NCBI GenBank assembly: GCA_023313575.1
Contig: JAJTTP010000010.1
Span: 1,550,001-1,614,000 of the forward strand
Source of the DNA: Eutypella sp. D-1
Lineage: Eukaryota > Ascomycota > Sordariomycetes > Xylariales > Diatrypaceae
Direction of reading: 5' to 3'
Length of the DNA: 64,000 bases
Positions 60,092 through 64,000 of the stretch are shown here, piece by piece. The position numbers and the translations under genes were made by a program. Positions within the stretch are counted from its first letter, which is position 1. Every line of letters starts with the position of its first letter. Under the pieces are notes generated by a model. That model had not been told where the DNA came from. It did no database searches and was given only the letters and a program-made list of their open reading frames with translations.

Positions 60092-63000
60092 CTACGCGTT
60101 ATAGAAAGGGCCGTGCCCCTGGTGCGGGGAGTGAGAGTACGGCGACACAGAGCCGTGGCTACTGTATTGCTGATCTATAGGCTGGTGTTGGTGTTGCTGC
60201 ATGGTAGATGACCCCGCAAAGCCATCATAGCCCATTGTCGGGTCCTGGATACCGAGGGGATCGGGCTCGACGAAGGCCGGGAACTGCTCCATGGACTGGA
60301 AGTTGCCCTGGTTTATGTTCCCTTGGCTCGGCAGGTATGCACCAACCTGTTGGCCATATGGGCCGGTGGTGACGGGAATGGACTGGTATTGCGGTTGCGA
60401 ATTCATACCCGTCGTTACTTGTGGCATCATCAGACCGGTACCCGGGTGGGACATGTCTGTGAACTGTTGAGCGGCCTGTTGTGTGTAGTATGGTGCCTGT
60501 AGTGGTTGTTGGGGTATGTTTTGGTAGTTGGTAAAGGTGGCATGCTCATGGTAACTCATTGAACCCGCCCGTGCAGATGGGTCAGGGTTGGGGGAACTGG
60601 AGAACGCGGGGGTTTCCCTCTTGATGGTAGGTACCATGGGAGGTGGGAAGCTGCGCGGCGGAGCTTCCTGCAAGGGGCTGATGATCGTATCGGCATGCAA
60701 ATCCGCTCTTGCGACCAGCGTCAGGATGGGGAGACTGATGTTCTCCATGTGCTTCGCTAGGTGCACTGTGAGTTTCTTCCACGTCGTGAAGGTCTTTCCG
60801 CAGAAGCGACAAGGCTCATGCTGGGGCGTGCCTAGTGTTTCAGCGTGGCATTGCTCAACCTTCTGCCAGGTCGGGTCTGCACCACCGGACTTCTTGATCG
60901 CCGCCTTGGTTTTTATCTTGGGTTCCGTGAATTTGTGCTCCCGAACAAGGTGTTGTAGGAAGTTGTCCCGTCTATAACATGTGTGGCGGCAGTCGTCGAC
61001 GTCGCATGTCCACCATTCGAGATGGCGGTGACCCTCGTTCTCGTGGCGCACCCAGTCCGCTTTACGCTTGAACACTTTGGGGTCCCTGCAGTCCCACGTG
61101 CAAGTGAAGGGTTGTACGTCTTCGTGCACGTGCTTCGTCCAGTCGGAGGGTTTCTGGAACTTTTTGTGGCAAAAGCAAAGCTGACATTCAAACTCGGCAG
61201 GAAGAGAAGCAGTCGGTGGCATGGGGATGCCCTTGGGGAAGCTATCGGGGGTTATACCGCCGTCAAGCGGCGTAGTATCGCCATCCGATGAATCTGGTCG
61301 TGCCGAGAGCGGGTCGACACCACGGTTATCTCCTCGGGTGTTTAATGGAATGGCCGAGCCTCCCGACGCGATACACATGACTCCACTAGGGCAAGCCTGT
61401 CGCTCGACTTGCTTCAAATGGTCGATTCTGGCTTTGCAGAGATGCTTGTAACGGGCTACCAGCTGGTATGCAATGCGGTCCACGAGATACGGACTAGTTG
61501 TGGGATTAAGCCCCAAGATATGCCGCCTAAAACCGTCTACATCCGGAGTTATGTCTTTCAGATCGTCAAAGGTTGTCTTCATGTCTGGATCATCTAAATT
61601 TTCGTCATCGTCGTCATCGTCGTCGTCCACGTCTATTGCAGGCTGAGACCCCGCAAGCCGAGCGACCGGGGGGCCACCTTGCTTCTTCAACATCCCCACC
61701 AATGCGGACGGCCTATCAGCGTTATTCTTTGGTAGTTCTGTCTTGCTCCTTGGTCTTCTCAGAGTGACGGGCGGCACACTAAGTGTGCCAAAAGAGCCGA
61801 ATGGGCTCTTGGGCGAGGTGACGGGCGTAGCACTGATGGAACCAGAGCGCGCGTGCGCTGTTCCAATAGCGGCGGCACCCGTGGCCATCCCAACGAGAGC
61901 GGTGTTCAAGCTAGGAGTCGGCTTTCTGTTGCCACTGCTAAGGCCCCAGCTTGAGGTGCGAGCGGGTGGTGCGAGGCTGTCCTTCGATTGCCGCCTCTCT
62001 TCTTCGTCATGAGGATCTTGAGGAGGTAGCTCACTTGCATTGCTCCCCTTGCGCTTACGACCACTGACACTCGGTTTTCGGGCCATCTTGATCTTGTCAA
62101 GACCGACCCTCTCGAGGAAGCTGGAGCGGCGGTTGTGGTTGCTACTACTAATGTTCAACTTCTTCAAGAAGTTACCGCTCAGCACGCCTTCTTGATCCAC
62201 TAGACTAGGGAGGCTCCGTCGGCGCGTCCCCCAGGTAGCAGCCCGCGATACAATGGACGCATTATCTTGACACTGCTGCACGAACCGATCGATGGCAGCT
62301 TGCGAGCTTTCCGGCTGTTGTTGGTCTCCTTGGATGCCATGCAGTACAGGTGCGTCGCCCCAGGTGCGCAGACCACGCATGATGGTGATGTCGATTTCGT
62401 TGATGTGGCCACCTGGCCCGTCTGTGCGGAAGTAGGTTTGTCCACGTTGATACCGGTTCTCGGTGGTGTTTCCTAGAGGGATCTCGCCCTCTGGTATCCC
62501 GTCATCATCGCCGTATGGAGCCATGTTGGGGTTATCTTGGGATCCGATGTTTCCGCTTGACTGAGTATTGTTGGGGTTGCTCTGCATAGGGGCCGACTCA
62601 TTATATACCCAATTGATGATCTCTTTGTTTTTCTCTTCTTGTATACGACGAGAAGCTTCCTGGTTGGGGCTCAATATCTCATCCGAAGGGCGGTTTTCCG
62701 GAGCTAGCCCACGACGCTCTGTTATGGGGTCCGGTACCCAAAGACCTGGCGCGTCCGCTGCAGCATCTGTCGTGTTGCTGTATGCGGGCTCCACAGCCAA
62801 GTCACCCGCTAAGCTGTGTGTCCCACGCACGGTCTTCGGGCTCTCCGACGGTGGGGGAAAATTCCGCTCCGCTTCTTCAACGGACCGCTCTCCATCCCTC
62901 CCATAGACCGATACGGTCACGCGGGGACTCTGAGGTGCCATTGTAGTAATGGCGGGTGCCAGGCTGTCAGTACTAGACCTAGACCAACTGCCACCGTTCG

Positions 63001-63610
63001 TGTCCGGGGTGAGTTGCGGCGAAGACTGCCCGGATTCAGCAGAGTTCACCGAGGGTCGGTATTTCAACAAAGTCTCGGGAGCGATAGAATCAAGCGTCTT
63101 ATCAACAGTGTTTGCGTTCTCATTGGTAGAGAGGCTGGTGTAAGTGGGCGGCGAATTGAGAGGGCTTATAGGGTAGCCGGGCGTTTCTTCAGCATCGTTT
63201 TGTGTCGGAGATACGGTAGATATAGATTGATGGGAGTCGCTAACGTGAAAAGAAGGGTCGTCAAGGAACGCCGGGTTGCCAGTCTCAATGTCGTTGAAGT
63301 TGGCTCCGAAAAAGGGGTCGTCGGCGAATTCGCTGCTGAAGTCGCTCGGCTGATAGAAGCTTCCTAGGGTCGACGTTGACTCGGCTGGGGTATAAGAGTT
63401 CACGTCGGGGGAACCAGTGTTACTACTGTATTGCTGTGAGGAATATGGGGATAGGAGATTGGAGTCTACAGGGGTGATGGGATGATGTTGGTTGTGGTTG
63501 TGGTGGTTCTTGTCCCTGGCGTCGACAAGGTGGGGTTCTGGTTCACGACCCTGAGGGTGCTCCCGTAGGTCGTGAAGTGACTTGGGAGAAACAGTATATG
63601 TTGAAGACAT
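60092..63610 (-). CDS. Large C2H2 zinc-finger protein, probable transcription factor
   Basis: This single exon has 1,172 residues, with ATG 63610 (MSSTYTVSPKS) chosen over an upstream TTG. The first 800 residues are disordered, rich in Ser, Pro, Thr and Asn, with an Asp run (DVDDDDDDDDENLDD, + strand about 61590-61632). The finger region, about residues 810-956, has CQLCFCHKKFQKPSDWTKHVHED, then CTWDC...H, CDVDDCRHTCYRRDNFLQHLVREH and CRFCGKTFTTWKKLTVHLAKH. Several fingers have unusual spacing. This arrangement occurs in conserved Pezizomycotina C2H2 proteins of largely unknown role. The C-terminus is Gln/Gly/Pro/Tyr-rich and ends HGPFYNA, resembling an activation region. Nuclear location and DNA binding are inferred. 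Confidence 0.9.
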   Translation of the reverse strand: MSSTYTVSPKSLHDLREHPQGREPEPHLVDARDKNHHNHNQHHPITPVDSNLLSPYSSQQYSSNTGSPDVNSYTPAESTSTLGSFYQPSDFSSEFADDPFFGANFNDIETGNPAFLDDPSFHVSDSHQSISTVSPTQNDAEETPGYPISPLNSPPTYTSLSTNENANTVDKTLDSIAPETLLKYRPSVNSAESGQSSPQLTPDTNGGSWSRSSTDSLAPAITTMAPQSPRVTVSVYGRDGERSVEEAERNFPPPSESPKTVRGTHSLAGDLAVEPAYSNTTDAAADAPGLWVPDPITERRGLAPENRPSDEILSPNQEASRRIQEEKNKEIINWVYNESAPMQSNPNNTQSSGNIGSQDNPNMAPYGDDDGIPEGEIPLGNTTENRYQRGQTYFRTDGPGGHINEIDITIMRGLRTWGDAPVLHGIQGDQQQPESSQAAIDRFVQQCQDNASIVSRAATWGTRRRSLPSLVDQEGVLSGNFLKKLNISSSNHNRRSSFLERVGLDKIKMARKPSVSGRKRKGSNASELPPQDPHDEEERRQSKDSLAPPARTSSWGLSSGNRKPTPSLNTALVGMATGAAAIGTAHARSGSISATPVTSPKSPFGSFGTLSVPPVTLRRPRSKTELPKNNADRPSALVGMLKKQGGPPVARLAGSQPAIDVDDDDDDDDENLDDPDMKTTFDDLKDITPDVDGFRRHILGLNPTTSPYLVDRIAYQLVARYKHLCKARIDHLKQVERQACPSGVMCIASGGSAIPLNTRGDNRGVDPLSARPDSSDGDTTPLDGGITPDSFPKGIPMPPTASLPAEFECQLCFCHKKFQKPSDWTKHVHEDVQPFTCTWDCRDPKVFKRKADWVRHENEGHRHLEWWTCDVDDCRHTCYRRDNFLQHLVREHKFTEPKIKTKAAIKKSGGADPTWQKVEQCHAETLGTPQHEPCRFCGKTFTTWKKLTVHLAKHMENISLPILTLVARADLHADTIISPLQEAPPRSFPPPMVPTIKRETPAFSSSPNPDPSARAGSMSYHEHATFTNYQNIPQQPLQAPYYTQQAAQQFTDMSHPGTGLMMPQVTTGMNSQPQYQSIPVTTGPYGQQVGAYLPSQGNINQGNFQSMEQFPAFVEPDPLGIQDPTMGYDGFAGSSTMQQHQHQPIDQQYSSHGSVSPYSHSPHQGHGPFYNA

Positions 63611-64000
63611 GATTGAGCTAGGATAGGGAGCGGGCGAGTGGAGGCTAGTATATATCGCTCCGAGGTACTGTATTTGTGCAGCTCCCAGCAAAGAGTCAGA
63701 GGGAGCGCATATTCCTTGTGTGGAGGGGATCGGAAAGGCACGACAAAAGGCAGGCGGGGAACGGGGGATAGATAGAATCTAGAGCCTTGCGATCAAGTCG
63801 CTGGTTCGCGCGGATATCACTATTAATAAGACGATTGTTCTAATATTCCGCACGACTGCAACTAAGATTTCGAGACGTAAATATCACTTTCTTTAGTTTT
63901 GAGGTAACCTTGATAGACTGATAGAAAGATGATCCGTGGTAAATGTTGTTGGAAGGTAAAAAGAGGGAGTTCAGGTCTAGTTGTCCGACGAGTTGGGGGC
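63611..64000. other. 5' flank of the zinc-finger gene
   Basis: This is the promoter and leader side of the minus-strand gene. No exon or recognised control site is seen. Confidence 0.55.

Overview
The window is genomic DNA of a filamentous ascomycete (Pezizomycotina; the gene set looks Sordariomycete-like, which is an inference). The support is 54-367 base GT-AG introns with CTAAC/CTGAC-type branch sites, eukaryote-only gene families, mitochondrial presequences, and a long AT-rich tract that looks degraded by repeat-induced point mutation (RIP). Where a reading frame could be extended with a non-ATG codon, I moved the start to the first sensible ATG. All intron borders below come from reading splice sites and keeping the frame; none was tested against transcripts.

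Left arm, 1-11 kb. A highly reducing type I polyketide synthase (KS complete, AT cut by the window edge) runs off the left end. It is followed by a 2.9 kb gap, a three-exon short-chain dehydrogenase, and a 4.6 kb AT-rich RIP island. The island has 220-base direct repeats at its edges and two LTR-like repeats of about 0.4 kb inside it. This looks like the border of a secondary-metabolite cluster against a dead transposon.

Central and right part, 11-64 kb. This is ordinary housekeeping territory with wide gaps. In order: a 6PGDH-like (NAD-binding plus DUF1932-type) dehydrogenase; a triose-phosphate/nucleotide-sugar transporter family protein; DGAT2; a PI-PLC X-domain protein; a conserved protein with a mitochondrial-type presequence; the mRNA export adaptor Yra1/ALYREF in seven exons; an RBM42-like RRM protein; 6-phosphogluconate dehydrogenase; an Ssr4-like SWI/SNF-RSC subunit; a repeat-rich, probably GPI-anchored wall protein; the mitochondrial tRNA t6A enzyme Qri7; proteasome subunit beta-5 (Pre2); a SnoaL/NTF2-like protein; a TRP-like FLC membrane protein; and a large C2H2 zinc-finger protein.

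No operon-like logic is visible beyond the possible PKS/SDR pairing. DGAT2 and the PI-PLC are neighbouring lipid genes, and Yra1 and the RBM42-like gene are convergent RNA-binding genes, but neither pairing proves a functional link. Intergenic DNA from about 16 to 51 kb is full of short TAGGTA/TACCTA words and long G or C homopolymers. I saw no tRNA, rRNA, CRISPR or telomeric repeat. I did not find a clearly new biological system. The best leads are the island's layered repeats, its CpG-sparing mutation pattern, the intergenic TAGGTA words, and the Yra1 micro-exons.
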